In this document: positions 1-6,120 of the stretch, one piece after another
Layout of the letters: every line of letters begins with the position of its first letter
How positions within the stretch are numbered: the stretch's first letter is position 1
Assembly (NCBI GenBank): GCA_003454335.1
Contig: DMKK01000263.1
Coordinates: forward strand, 1 to 9,660
Reading direction: 5' to 3'
Length of the DNA: 9,660 bases
Source of the DNA: Gammaproteobacteria bacterium
GTDB lineage: Bacteria > Pseudomonadota > Gammaproteobacteria > UBA9214
Made by a program: the position numbers and the translations under genes
The notes under the pieces: model-generated
The model's database searches: none
The model's input: the letters and a program-made list of their open reading frames with translations, nothing else
What the model was told of the DNA's origin: nothing

Positions 1-1819
1 TGGAATGCAGCCCCATGACACCGGCGAGGATATCGGTCAGCAATTTGCCGGTCGCGATGGTTCCATAGCCACCCACGGAATGGAAGCGGATGCGGAAGGC
101 ATCCTGTGGCAACAAAGAGGGGTTCTCCTTTGTCTCGAGTGCCATAAACTCGGTCTCCGGATAGGCCTGCTTCAACCGCTGCTGCCGTTCAGCATTGCCT
201 GGAGACGGGTTTTTTTCAAAGAATTGTGATCCCAGGTAGAAGAACGGCACGTTGAGGGTGCTTTCCATATTCCTGTAGGCGGCAATCAGGTGGCGGGGCT
301 GCAGGTCATGCCCCCCTACGCCAAAGATGCCGGTACTGATTTTGGGCAGGCTGTCGATAGGCGGGATGCCCCGATGCCGAATCAGATCGTTATTCTCTCG
401 TGCCTTGAACAGGGACTGGGTCACCAGGTTGGTGAGTGCAGTGACCTCCGAGCGCTCCAGAACCGTAACGGCTTTCTTGCCATCCAGCGCAGCCACCAGT
501 TCGCCTTCCGGAAATGGCTGCAGCAGTTTAATCGAGACCACGCCCACTTTTTTGCCCTGGCCGCGCAGGTAGCTTGCAACGGCTTCGGCATCGTCTGTGA
601 CCGATCCCAGTCCCACAATCACATGTTCCGCATCATCAGCCAAAAAGGTCTGTACCGGATTGTAGTGACGACCGGTAAGCTCACCGTATTCATCCATCGC
701 CTGTCTGATGAAGTTCGGGATTTCATTCACGAAGTGGGTCTGGTGATCAACCAGCCCGGCCTGGAAGTCCGGCTGGTTCTGCACGCCGCCGGTGAGGCCT
801 GGATTGTTAACATCAACCATGGCGGGTACCAGTTGTCTGGTACCTTTTTCGAAAGCATTGACCCACTGCCTGCGCCATTGGCCTTGCAGTTCCTCTGGAA
901 TCCATGTCAGGGAGCCCTGCACCATCTCACCCGCGTTGTCCGCTTCGATCTCAGCGGCGCGGTCAACAAGGAAATCGCCCAGCGCGGCCAGGCTGTCAGG
1001 CTGAAAGTCGCCATGATGTTTGTACAGATACTGTTGCAACTGGTAGACACGGCCCCTGGCGCCGTACAACATCTCCTGGGCGACGGTTGGCGACTTGATC
1101 CGGCTGGACGGATCGCCGAGGAATTCTTTCAGTAGTTCAGGCTCTGGCAGCAAGGTCTCGCATTGCATGTGGCTGGTGGAGAAGCCGTCCATGGCATTGG
1201 CCACCGGTACCATCGACAGGGAACTGACCCGGTAGGCGATAGCCGCCAGGTCGGTGGCCTCCTGCGGGTTACTGCCAAAGAGGATGGTGTAACCGGAAGG
1301 CAGCAGGGCATAGACATCATCATGCCCGGCCATTACATTCAGGGAATGTTTTGAGACAGCGCGTGCGGCTACCTGTAACACAAAACCACCGGCCTTTTTG
1401 CCGACGGTGACATAATGGGATTCGAGTCCGTAGAGAATTCCCTGGCTGGAAGATGCATTGGAGATGAAACGCCCGCCGACCAGGGTCGCCCCCATTGCGC
1501 CGCTCTGGGCGGAATGCTCACCCTCGGGTTCAAAGAAGAATGGATGCTTGCCCCAGACATTGCAGCCGCCCCTGGCACGAAAGGCCTCGAACAACTCGGA
1601 TATTTCGGTGGAGGGCGTGATGGGGTAACCAATGACGCCACCACACACATGCCCCATCACATGGGCAATCGCACCATTACCATGTATGACGGTTTCTATG
1701 CCCGGGTATTTGCAGGTCTTTTTCGAAACGCTGTCCTCCGGGGTTTTCAGTGTCCCTTCAGCAGCCAACGAAGACGCTATTTGATTGTTTTCTGAACTCT
1801 CGCCTTGAGATTGGCGCAT
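1..1819 (-). CDS. 2-oxoacid:acceptor (pyruvate:ferredoxin-type) oxidoreductase, fused alpha/gamma chain, 3' end off window
   Basis: This partial gene shows 606 residues and remains open at the left edge. The family oxidatively decarboxylates a 2-oxoacid with CoA and passes electrons to ferredoxin or flavodoxin. Residues ~47-225 form the pyrimidine-binding alpha domain, with GYPITPSTEISE at 64-75, FEPEGEHSAQSGAMG at 96-110 and DGFSTSH at 211-217. Residues ~395-520 form the second alpha domain (VIVGLGSVTDDAEAV, then KLLQPFPEGEL). Residues from ~575 open a gamma-type domain (FRIRFHSVGGYGTIATGKLL, 575-594). This alpha-then-gamma order resembles single-chain PFOR/NifJ. No beta (TPP) chain is visible; I expect it just left of the window. 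The ATG at 1819-1817 has a GAGG Shine-Dalgarno 8 nt upstream and an in-frame stop before it. The first ~45 residues are polar, low-complexity and precede the conserved domain. Substrate (pyruvate, 2-oxoglutarate or other) cannot be fixed from this part. Confidence 0.88.
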   Translation of the reverse strand, partial: MRQSQGESSENNQIASSLAAEGTLKTPEDSVSKKTCKYPGIETVIHGNGAIAHVMGHVCGGVIGYPITPSTEISELFEAFRARGGCNVWGKHPFFFEPEGEHSAQSGAMGATLVGGRFISNASSSQGILYGLESHYVTVGKKAGGFVLQVAARAVSKHSLNVMAGHDDVYALLPSGYTILFGSNPQEATDLAAIAYRVSSLSMVPVANAMDGFSTSHMQCETLLPEPELLKEFLGDPSSRIKSPTVAQEMLYGARGRVYQLQQYLYKHHGDFQPDSLAALGDFLVDRAAEIEADNAGEMVQGSLTWIPEELQGQWRRQWVNAFEKGTRQLVPAMVDVNNPGLTGGVQNQPDFQAGLVDHQTHFVNEIPNFIRQAMDEYGELTGRHYNPVQTFLADDAEHVIVGLGSVTDDAEAVASYLRGQGKKVGVVSIKLLQPFPEGELVAALDGKKAVTVLERSEVTALTNLVTQSLFKARENNDLIRHRGIPPIDSLPKISTGIFGVGGHDLQPRHLIAAYRNMESTLNVPFFYLGSQFFEKNPSPGNAERQQRLKQAYPETEFMALETKENPSLLPQDAFRIRFHSVGGYGTIATGKLLTDILAGVMGLHS

Positions 1820-1841
1820 AACTTTTTCCTCTACCAGACTG

Positions 1842-1847
1842 ATTATA
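1842..1847 (-). promoter_or_regulatory. Consensus -10 box for the oxidoreductase gene
   Basis: The minus strand reads TATAAT, a perfect -10 match, which would start transcription near 1835 and give a leader of about 16 nt. At 16-18 bp spacing the -35 region is G-rich (such as GGGCGG) and does not resemble TTGACA. If real, the promoter may depend on an activator. Inferred from motif alone. Confidence 0.3.
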
Positions 1848-1895
1848 TGCTGTGCAGCGAGATGCCGCCCTCGGCCTTGAGGCCATCCGTAATGC

Positions 1896-1910
1896 CGATT
1901 ATGTTAATCG
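1896..1910. promoter_or_regulatory. Perfect 15-bp palindrome, candidate operator
   Basis: The sequence CGATTA-TGT-TAATCG has two perfect 6-bp arms around a 3-nt centre. It sits in the divergent intergenic region, about 60-75 bp upstream of the proposed oxidoreductase transcription start. That distance suits an activator site. The size and symmetry fit a dimeric helix-turn-helix regulator, but I cannot name one. Confidence 0.35.
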
Positions 1911-2035
1911 TACGCTTGGGCGCGCAGGATAGTTCATTGTTCCTTGTCCTGTCACGCAATCGCGATCTCGTGTGAGAATCTGTTTGCGTCTCATTCAGCA
2001 ATGGTGTTAAGTGTTGTTCGGATAAGGATCCCGGT

Positions 2036-2068
2036 CGGCCACGGACTATGCATTGATGCCAGTGGCCG
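2036..2068 (+). repeat. Leader hairpin upstream of the CBS gene
   Basis: CGGCCAC at 2036-2042 pairs perfectly with GTGGCCG at 2062-2068 around a 19-nt loop. The hairpin ends 3 nt before the ATG at 2072 and would occlude that start, which is one reason to prefer the ATG at 2105. It may be a leader structure or chance. Confidence 0.3.
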
Positions 2069-2104
2069 GACATGCAACCGCATCTTAAGCAGGTACAGCA
2101 ACCC

Positions 2105-2593
2105 ATGACCACTACGCCCGGCACCGACACGCATCCCACTGCAAGCACCATTATGGACCCGAATCCAAAAGTGCTTTTCAGCACAGACAAAATCAGCGTG
2201 GGGGTGCACTACATAATGAAGCACCGCTATCGGCGATTGCCGGTGGTTGATAATGACGGGCGTTTCATGGGTGTGTTCGGGGTGAGCTGTCTGCTGCGAC
2301 TGGTACTGCCAAAGGCCGTCGTAATGGCTAAGGGGCTTGATACGGCACCCTTTGTCCGCGATAGCCTGTCAGACCTTCACCGGCGTCTGCAGGCGGTCGA
2401 GGATGAACCGATATCCCTGTGTATGCGGGATGAAATGGTCAGGGTCTGTCCTGATACACCCTTGATTGAAACGCTGCTGACGCTCTACAAGACGCGTGCC
2501 AGTCTGCCAGTGGTCGATCCTGATACAGGTAAACTGGTCGGCGTCATTTCCTATTTTGATGTCGGCGAAAAAGTACTGGCTGCCGGGGTTTGA
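2105..2593 (+). CDS. CBS-domain pair (Bateman) regulatory protein next to an antiporter
   Basis: This 162-residue soluble protein is made almost entirely of two CBS motifs. The first spans ~residues 17-70 and contains YRRLPVVDNDGRFMGVFG. The second spans ~104-160 and contains RASLPVVDPDTGKLVGVIS. CBS pairs typically bind AMP, ADP, ATP or S-adenosylmethionine and gate a partner enzyme, channel or transporter. There is no transmembrane segment or extra catalytic domain. The antiporter gene begins 3 nt after its stop, so the two are almost certainly co-transcribed, and I infer the CBS protein regulates that transporter. An ATG at 2072 would add 11 residues. I prefer 2105 because 2072 has no Shine-Dalgarno and abuts a hairpin, although the AGG 11 nt before 2105 is also weak. 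Which ligand binds is unknown. Confidence 0.85.
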   Translation: MTTTPGTDTHPTASTIMDPNPKVLFSTDKISVGVHYIMKHRYRRLPVVDNDGRFMGVFGVSCLLRLVLPKAVVMAKGLDTAPFVRDSLSDLHRRLQAVEDEPISLCMRDEMVRVCPDTPLIETLLTLYKTRASLPVVDPDTGKLVGVISYFDVGEKVLAAGV

Positions 2594-2596
2594 GCC

Positions 2597-3937
2597 ATGA
2601 ATCCTGCGACTGAAGTGATGGATGTCGTCTTCGGGCTGGATCCCCAGTGGTATGCAGGCACGCTGTTTGTGTTGACCTACCTGTTTATTATGAGCGATCG
2701 CATTAACCGCGCCATCGTGTCAATGACGGCTGCCGGGCTCATGGTGCTGGGTGGTGTACTGACCCAGGAGGCTGCTCTGGAGGGGGTCGACTTCAATACC
2801 ATCGGTCTGCTGACCGGCATGATGATTATTGTTGCCATTACCCGGCAGTCCGGCGTTTTCCAGTTCCTGGCCATATGGTCGGCTAAACAGGTAAACGGGA
2901 GTCCATGGGGCATCCTGGTGATGCTGTCCATGGTGACGGCCCTGCTTTCTGCCTTGCTGGATAATGTCACTACCGTGCTGCTGATCGCGCCGGTCACACT
3001 GCTGATTACCGACTCGCTTGATGTCGATCCCTATCCTTATCTGTTTGCCGAGATATTCGCGGCCAATATCGGTGGCGCGGCAACGCTCATCGGGGATCCG
3101 CCGAATATCATGATCGGCACGGCCGTTGGCCTGAGTTTTAATGATTTTCTGTTCAACCTCGGGCCGGTTGTTGCCGTACTCTTGCCTGCCATGATGATAC
3201 CCATCTACCTGATCTGGGGCCGAAAACTGGTGGCGAGCAGTGACGCGCGCCAACGGGTGATGGATTACAACGAGGCCGATGCGATTACCGACAAACGGCT
3301 TTTATGGCAATCCATGCTGGTGCTGGCGCTGGTCATAACGGGTTTCATCCTGGCGAATGATATTCACCAGGAACCCGCCACCATTGCCATGTTTGGTGCC
3401 GCCTTGCTGCTCCTGATATCAAGTCTGCCGCGCAGCCCGGGGGAGCAGAGTGAACAGCTCGAATACATATTCTCCAAGGTAGAGTGGATTACCATCTTTT
3501 TCTTTGTGGGCCTGTTCATTATCGTCTACGGTGTTGAGGAAACCGGGTTGATGGAACTGTTGGCCAGCAAGATGATGGAGATGACCGGTGGTGATCCCGA
3601 ACTGACCACTATTTCGATTATCTGGACATCGGCCATTGCCTCCGCCATGGTCGACAACATCCCTTTTGTGGCAACCATGATTCCGATAATTCAAAATATG
3701 GGGGGGATGCTGGGTGGTCCCGAAGAGCTCATGCCGCTCTGGTGGGCGCTGGCCCTGGGCTCATGCCTCGGCGGCAATGGCAGTCTGGTCGGTGCCAGCG
3801 CCAATCTGATTGTTGCCGGATTTGCGGAGCGGGCAGGCCAGCCAATTCATTTTCTGCGTTTCATGTTGATTGCATTTCCCCTTATGCTGGGTTCAATTGC
3901 AATCAGTACGCTGTATATCTACCTGCGCTATTTATGA
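2597..3937 (+). CDS. ArsB/NhaD-family Na+/H+ antiporter-like permease (ion transporter superfamily)
   Basis: This 446-residue inner-membrane protein has about 11-12 hydrophobic segments, the usual size for the family. It carries both inverted-repeat signatures of the ArsB/NhaD/P-protein branch. The first half has LLDNVTTVLLIAPV (120-133) and NIGGAATLIGDPPNIMIG (157-174). The second half repeats them as AMVDNIPFVATMIP (350-363) and GGNGSLVGASANLIVAG (392-408). The paired Asp-Asn motifs (D122/N123 and D353/N354) lie where the family places its ion-binding hairpins. Members include NhaD Na+/H+ antiporters, ArsB arsenite pumps and OCA2-like proteins. No ars genes are nearby, and the CBS neighbour favours a regulated cation or anion exchanger, but the substrate is not settled. 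GGGG 8 nt before the ATG and the 3-nt gap from the CBS gene suggest translational coupling. Confidence 0.85.
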   Translation: MNPATEVMDVVFGLDPQWYAGTLFVLTYLFIMSDRINRAIVSMTAAGLMVLGGVLTQEAALEGVDFNTIGLLTGMMIIVAITRQSGVFQFLAIWSAKQVNGSPWGILVMLSMVTALLSALLDNVTTVLLIAPVTLLITDSLDVDPYPYLFAEIFAANIGGAATLIGDPPNIMIGTAVGLSFNDFLFNLGPVVAVLLPAMMIPIYLIWGRKLVASSDARQRVMDYNEADAITDKRLLWQSMLVLALVITGFILANDIHQEPATIAMFGAALLLLISSLPRSPGEQSEQLEYIFSKVEWITIFFFVGLFIIVYGVEETGLMELLASKMMEMTGGDPELTTISIIWTSAIASAMVDNIPFVATMIPIIQNMGGMLGGPEELMPLWWALALGSCLGGNGSLVGASANLIVAGFAERAGQPIHFLRFMLIAFPLMLGSIAISTLYIYLRYL

Positions 3938-3962
3938 AGCATGTCAGCGGGGTGGATAGTGA

Positions 3963-4397
3963 TTATGATTTTGCCGAACCGGATATCTTTGCGCCGGCTT
4001 TTTTACCGCTGCCCGGTTTTTTGGCGGAATGCGCCGGTTTTTTGCGCGGCTTTGAAGCGCCCGTCGTTGGTCGCCCGGGTTCACTTGCTTGCATGAGCCT
4101 GTAATCGACCAGCTTTTCTGCCTCGCTCCAGTCCTGTGACGGGTCGCCTCCCTGGAAATCGCGTCGTTCGGCTATCAGATAGGCTTCATCGGCAATCAGG
4201 CGTTGACGCTGTTCTGTATCGATGCCAGTCCGGGGTGCTGTAGTACTGGAGAGGTGGGTGTCAGGTTTTGCTGCAGCAAGCGCGCTTTCCAGTCTGGTCT
4301 CAAATTTTCGTTCGAGTCGCGCCTCCAGTTCCTGCAGCTGCGCACGCAGTTGTTTCAGTTCATCCGAGAGTATCTTTAATGTCAGTCTTTCAGCCAT
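3963..4397 (-). CDS. DUF2934 protein with N-terminal coiled coil and basic Lys/Pro/Ala tail
   Basis: This 144-residue cytoplasmic protein has three visible parts. Residues ~5-45 are a charged heptad-like helix, probably a coiled coil. Residues ~63-103 match the DUF2934 pattern (RQRLIADEAYLIAERR, a Gly-Asp turn, then DWSEAEKLVDYRL). Residues ~110-144 form a Lys/Pro/Ala/Gly tail with three KK pairs, reminiscent of histone-H1-like tails. A GGAG Shine-Dalgarno lies 10 nt before the ATG. DUF2934 has no assigned function that I know of. The tail suggests nucleic acid or another polyanion as partner, which is inference only. The gene converges on the antiporter gene (25-nt gap) and diverges from gpmI, sharing its promoter region. 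Confidence 0.8.
   Translation of the reverse strand: MAERLTLKILSDELKQLRAQLQELEARLERKFETRLESALAAAKPDTHLSSTTAPRTGIDTEQRQRLIADEAYLIAERRDFQGGDPSQDWSEAEKLVDYRLMQASEPGRPTTGASKPRKKPAHSAKKPGSGKKAGAKISGSAKS
4023..4043 (+). terminator. Possible intrinsic terminator of the antiporter transcript
   Basis: GGCG (4023-4026) pairs with CGCC (4032-4035) around GAATG; two flanking U-G pairs could extend the stem, and six T follow. It lies about 85 nt past the antiporter stop, inside the tail-coding region of the opposite gene. The stem is short, and the T tracts are also explained by AAA-AAA lysine codons on the other strand. Confidence 0.25.
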
Positions 4398-4421
4398 TGC
4401 TATGTCTCTCCAGTATGTTTT

Positions 4422-4451
4422 TTGTCAGGGATCACGGTGTGATTTTATAAC
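4422..4451 (+). promoter_or_regulatory. Sigma70-type promoter for gpmI
   Basis: TTGTCA at 4422-4427 (5 of 6 matches to the -35 consensus) and TATAAC at 4446-4451 (5 of 6 matches to the -10) are separated by 18 bp. Transcription would start near 4458 and give a leader of about 130 nt before gpmI. The -10 overlaps both the divergent -10 and the palindrome at 4450-4465. Confidence 0.55.
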
Positions 4452-4453
4452 AC
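4444..4453 (-). promoter_or_regulatory. Extended -10 promoter for the DUF2934 gene
   Basis: The minus strand reads TGTTATAAA, an extended -10 element with hexamer TATAAA at 4449-4444. There is no convincing -35 at 17 bp (TAATCA). Transcription would start near 4437, about 40 nt before the ATG. The hexamer shares four base pairs with the opposing gpmI -10, so polymerase could not occupy both at once. Confidence 0.45.
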
Positions 4454-4465
4454 AAATATTAGTGT
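4450..4465. promoter_or_regulatory. AT-rich 16-bp near-palindrome, candidate operator
   Basis: ACACAAATATTAGTGT has seven of eight symmetric pairs complementary, centred on AATATT. It covers the end of the gpmI -10 and the proposed start point, and lies just upstream of the opposing -10. A repressor here could block both promoters. No regulator family can be assigned. Confidence 0.4.
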
Positions 4466-4475
4466 GTGATTAGCC

Positions 4476-4512
4476 CCGGGCGCAACTGGATCTCATCGGG
4501 GTCGACGCCCGG
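4476..4512 (+). repeat. GC-rich leader hairpin upstream of gpmI
   Basis: CCGGGCG at 4476-4482 pairs perfectly with CGCCCGG at 4506-4512 around a 23-nt loop. It would form near the start of the ~130-nt gpmI leader. No T tract follows, so it is not an intrinsic terminator. I recognise no known riboswitch here. Confidence 0.3.
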
Positions 4513-4576
4513 CATTTGTTGCAGGCCCCGCGCTATCCTGCCAGACTTCGGCGCAGGTAGTCTGTAATCCAGTATC

Positions 4577-4584
4577 GAGAGGGG
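4577..4584 (+). promoter_or_regulatory. Ribosome binding site fixing the TTG start of gpmI
   Basis: GAGAGGGG ends 5 nt before a TTG codon at 4590. The reading frame from TTG begins directly with the conserved N-terminal strand of the enzyme, and D12 and S62 fall at their expected positions. This strong site supports TTG rather than a later ATG. Confidence 0.65.
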
Positions 4585-4589
4585 ACACA

Positions 4590-6107
4590 TTGAAACCAAG
4601 GCCTGTCCTGCTGGCCATCTTTGATGGCTTTGGACTTAACCCAAGTCGTGCGTACAATGCGTGGGCGTTGGCACGTACACCCCATCTCGACCATTATTTT
4701 GCTTCTTACCCGCACTCCGTGCTGCAGGCCTCCGGGCGGGCGGTCGGTCTACCGGACGGGCAGTTCGGTAATTCCGAGGTGGGTCATCTGACGCTGGGGT
4801 CGGGTCGGGTACTCGAGCAGGACCTGGTCCGAATTGCCAACGCCATCTATGACGGCAGTTTTACGCAGCTACCTGCGTGGCAATCCCTGCTGACGGACTG
4901 CAAGCGGCTGCATCTGGTCGGCCTGATATCCGATGGCGGCGTTCACTCCCACATCGAGCACCTGCTTGGTATCCTTGACCTGTTGCGTCATACCGGTGTG
5001 GAGCCGGTGATTCACATGGTTACCGATGGCCGCGACACAGCGCCCAGGGCAGCGCTGGGCTATCTGGACGAAGTTGAAAGCGCCCTTGCCAGTCTGGGCC
5101 GTGGCAGGATTGCTACGGTCAGCGGGCGTTACTGCGCGATGGACCGTGCCAGTCACTGGGACCGGACGCTACGGGCATGGGATGCGATGGTGCAGGGTCA
5201 GGGGATGACAGCTGCTGAGCCACGGGAGGCCATTGCTGCTGCCTACGCACGTGGAGAGGGGGATGAATTCATACAGCCCACGGTTATCGCCGGCTATGAC
5301 GGCATCTCCCCGCAGGAGCCGGTGTTGTTCACGAATTTCCGCAGCGATCGCGTGCGCCAGTTGGCAGCAGCCTTTGGTGCAGACGATTTTGATGGTTTCG
5401 ATCGCGGTGGCATCTGTGTGAAAAAACCGGTCTGCATGACCGAGTATGATGCCAATTTTTCCTTCCCTGTACTGTTTCCGAGGAAAGCGCCCGGCCAGGT
5501 ACTGGCCGAAGTGCTCAGTGACTCCAATCTGGCGCAATTGCACTGCAGCGAGACCGAAAAATTCGCCCACGTGACCTACTTCTTCAACGGTGGGCGGGAG
5601 CCGCCGTTTCCACAGGAAGATCGCATCATCGTGGATTCACCTGCTGTTGCGACCTACGATGTCCAGCCGGAGATGAGTGCCCCCGCGATTGCAGACCACT
5701 TGATCAGCGCCATAAGCGGTGGCGGGTATGACTTCATCGTCACCAATTTTGCCAATGCCGACATGGTGGGTCATACGGCACGGCGCGAAGCTATCGTACG
5801 CGCCGTTGAGACGCTGGACCTGGAGAGTCATCGTGTGTTCCGGGTGGCATTGGAAAACGACTGGCGTATCCTGCTCACTGCGGACCATGGTAACTGTGAT
5901 GAAATGGTCAACCCCAACACCGGTGAGCCACATACCCAGCACACCGAATACCCGGTCCCCTTCCTGCTCATGGGAGAAGGCCCGGTGCGGCTCAGCACCG
6001 GCCGTGGCCTTGCGGACATTGCACCCACCATACTGGAATTGCTCGGTGTGCCTCAGCCACCGGAGATGACCGGACGCAGCCTGATACTGAAACGGCGACT
6101 GCGATGA
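4590..6107 (+). CDS. gpmI: 2,3-bisphosphoglycerate-independent phosphoglycerate mutase
   Basis: The enzyme interconverts 3- and 2-phosphoglycerate in glycolysis and gluconeogenesis through a phosphoserine intermediate, using two Mn2+ ions. Its 505 residues match the usual ~510. Catalytic and metal residues are all visible: D12 (FDGFG), nucleophile S62 (GNSEVGH), H119 (GGVHSH), D149 (DGRDT), R180 and R186 (SGRYCAMDR), R251 and R254 (NFRSDR), K324 (ETEKFAHVT), D391 and H395 (NADMVGH), D432 and H433 (TADHGN) and H451 (PHTQHTEYPVPF). Domain order is the normal split phosphatase domain with the inserted transferase domain. It starts with TTG behind a strong Shine-Dalgarno. The kinase gene follows 13 nt after its stop, so the two probably form an operon. 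Many gammaproteobacteria place gpmI elsewhere, so this pairing is locally notable. Confidence 0.97.
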   Translation: MKPRPVLLAIFDGFGLNPSRAYNAWALARTPHLDHYFASYPHSVLQASGRAVGLPDGQFGNSEVGHLTLGSGRVLEQDLVRIANAIYDGSFTQLPAWQSLLTDCKRLHLVGLISDGGVHSHIEHLLGILDLLRHTGVEPVIHMVTDGRDTAPRAALGYLDEVESALASLGRGRIATVSGRYCAMDRASHWDRTLRAWDAMVQGQGMTAAEPREAIAAAYARGEGDEFIQPTVIAGYDGISPQEPVLFTNFRSDRVRQLAAAFGADDFDGFDRGGICVKKPVCMTEYDANFSFPVLFPRKAPGQVLAEVLSDSNLAQLHCSETEKFAHVTYFFNGGREPPFPQEDRIIVDSPAVATYDVQPEMSAPAIADHLISAISGGGYDFIVTNFANADMVGHTARREAIVRAVETLDLESHRVFRVALENDWRILLTADHGNCDEMVNPNTGEPHTQHTEYPVPFLLMGEGPVRLSTGRGLADIAPTILELLGVPQPPEMTGRSLILKRRLR

Positions 6108-6120
6108 TACGGAGACAACA

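Noticed and set aside
290..1135. Long open frame (281 codons) on the plus strand
   Set aside because: It is the antisense shadow of the oxidoreductase gene, whose minus-strand translation shows clear family motifs throughout; the plus-strand product resembles nothing.
2072..2104. ATG at 2072 as start of the first CBS protein
   Set aside because: No Shine-Dalgarno is present and a perfect 7-bp hairpin ends 3 nt before it. It is not excluded, and the choice changes only 11 residues.
1843..2190. 115-codon minus-strand open frame ending in a plausible-looking ITDGLKAEGG peptide
   Set aside because: It overlaps the CBS gene in antisense, is Cys-rich and unlike any family I know, and shows no ribosome binding site. 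The end could be a gene remnant, but nothing supports this.
2597..3937. Arsenite efflux pump (ArsB) identity
   Set aside because: The protein is in the same superfamily, but no arsR, arsC or arsA is nearby and the CBS partner fits an ion exchanger better.
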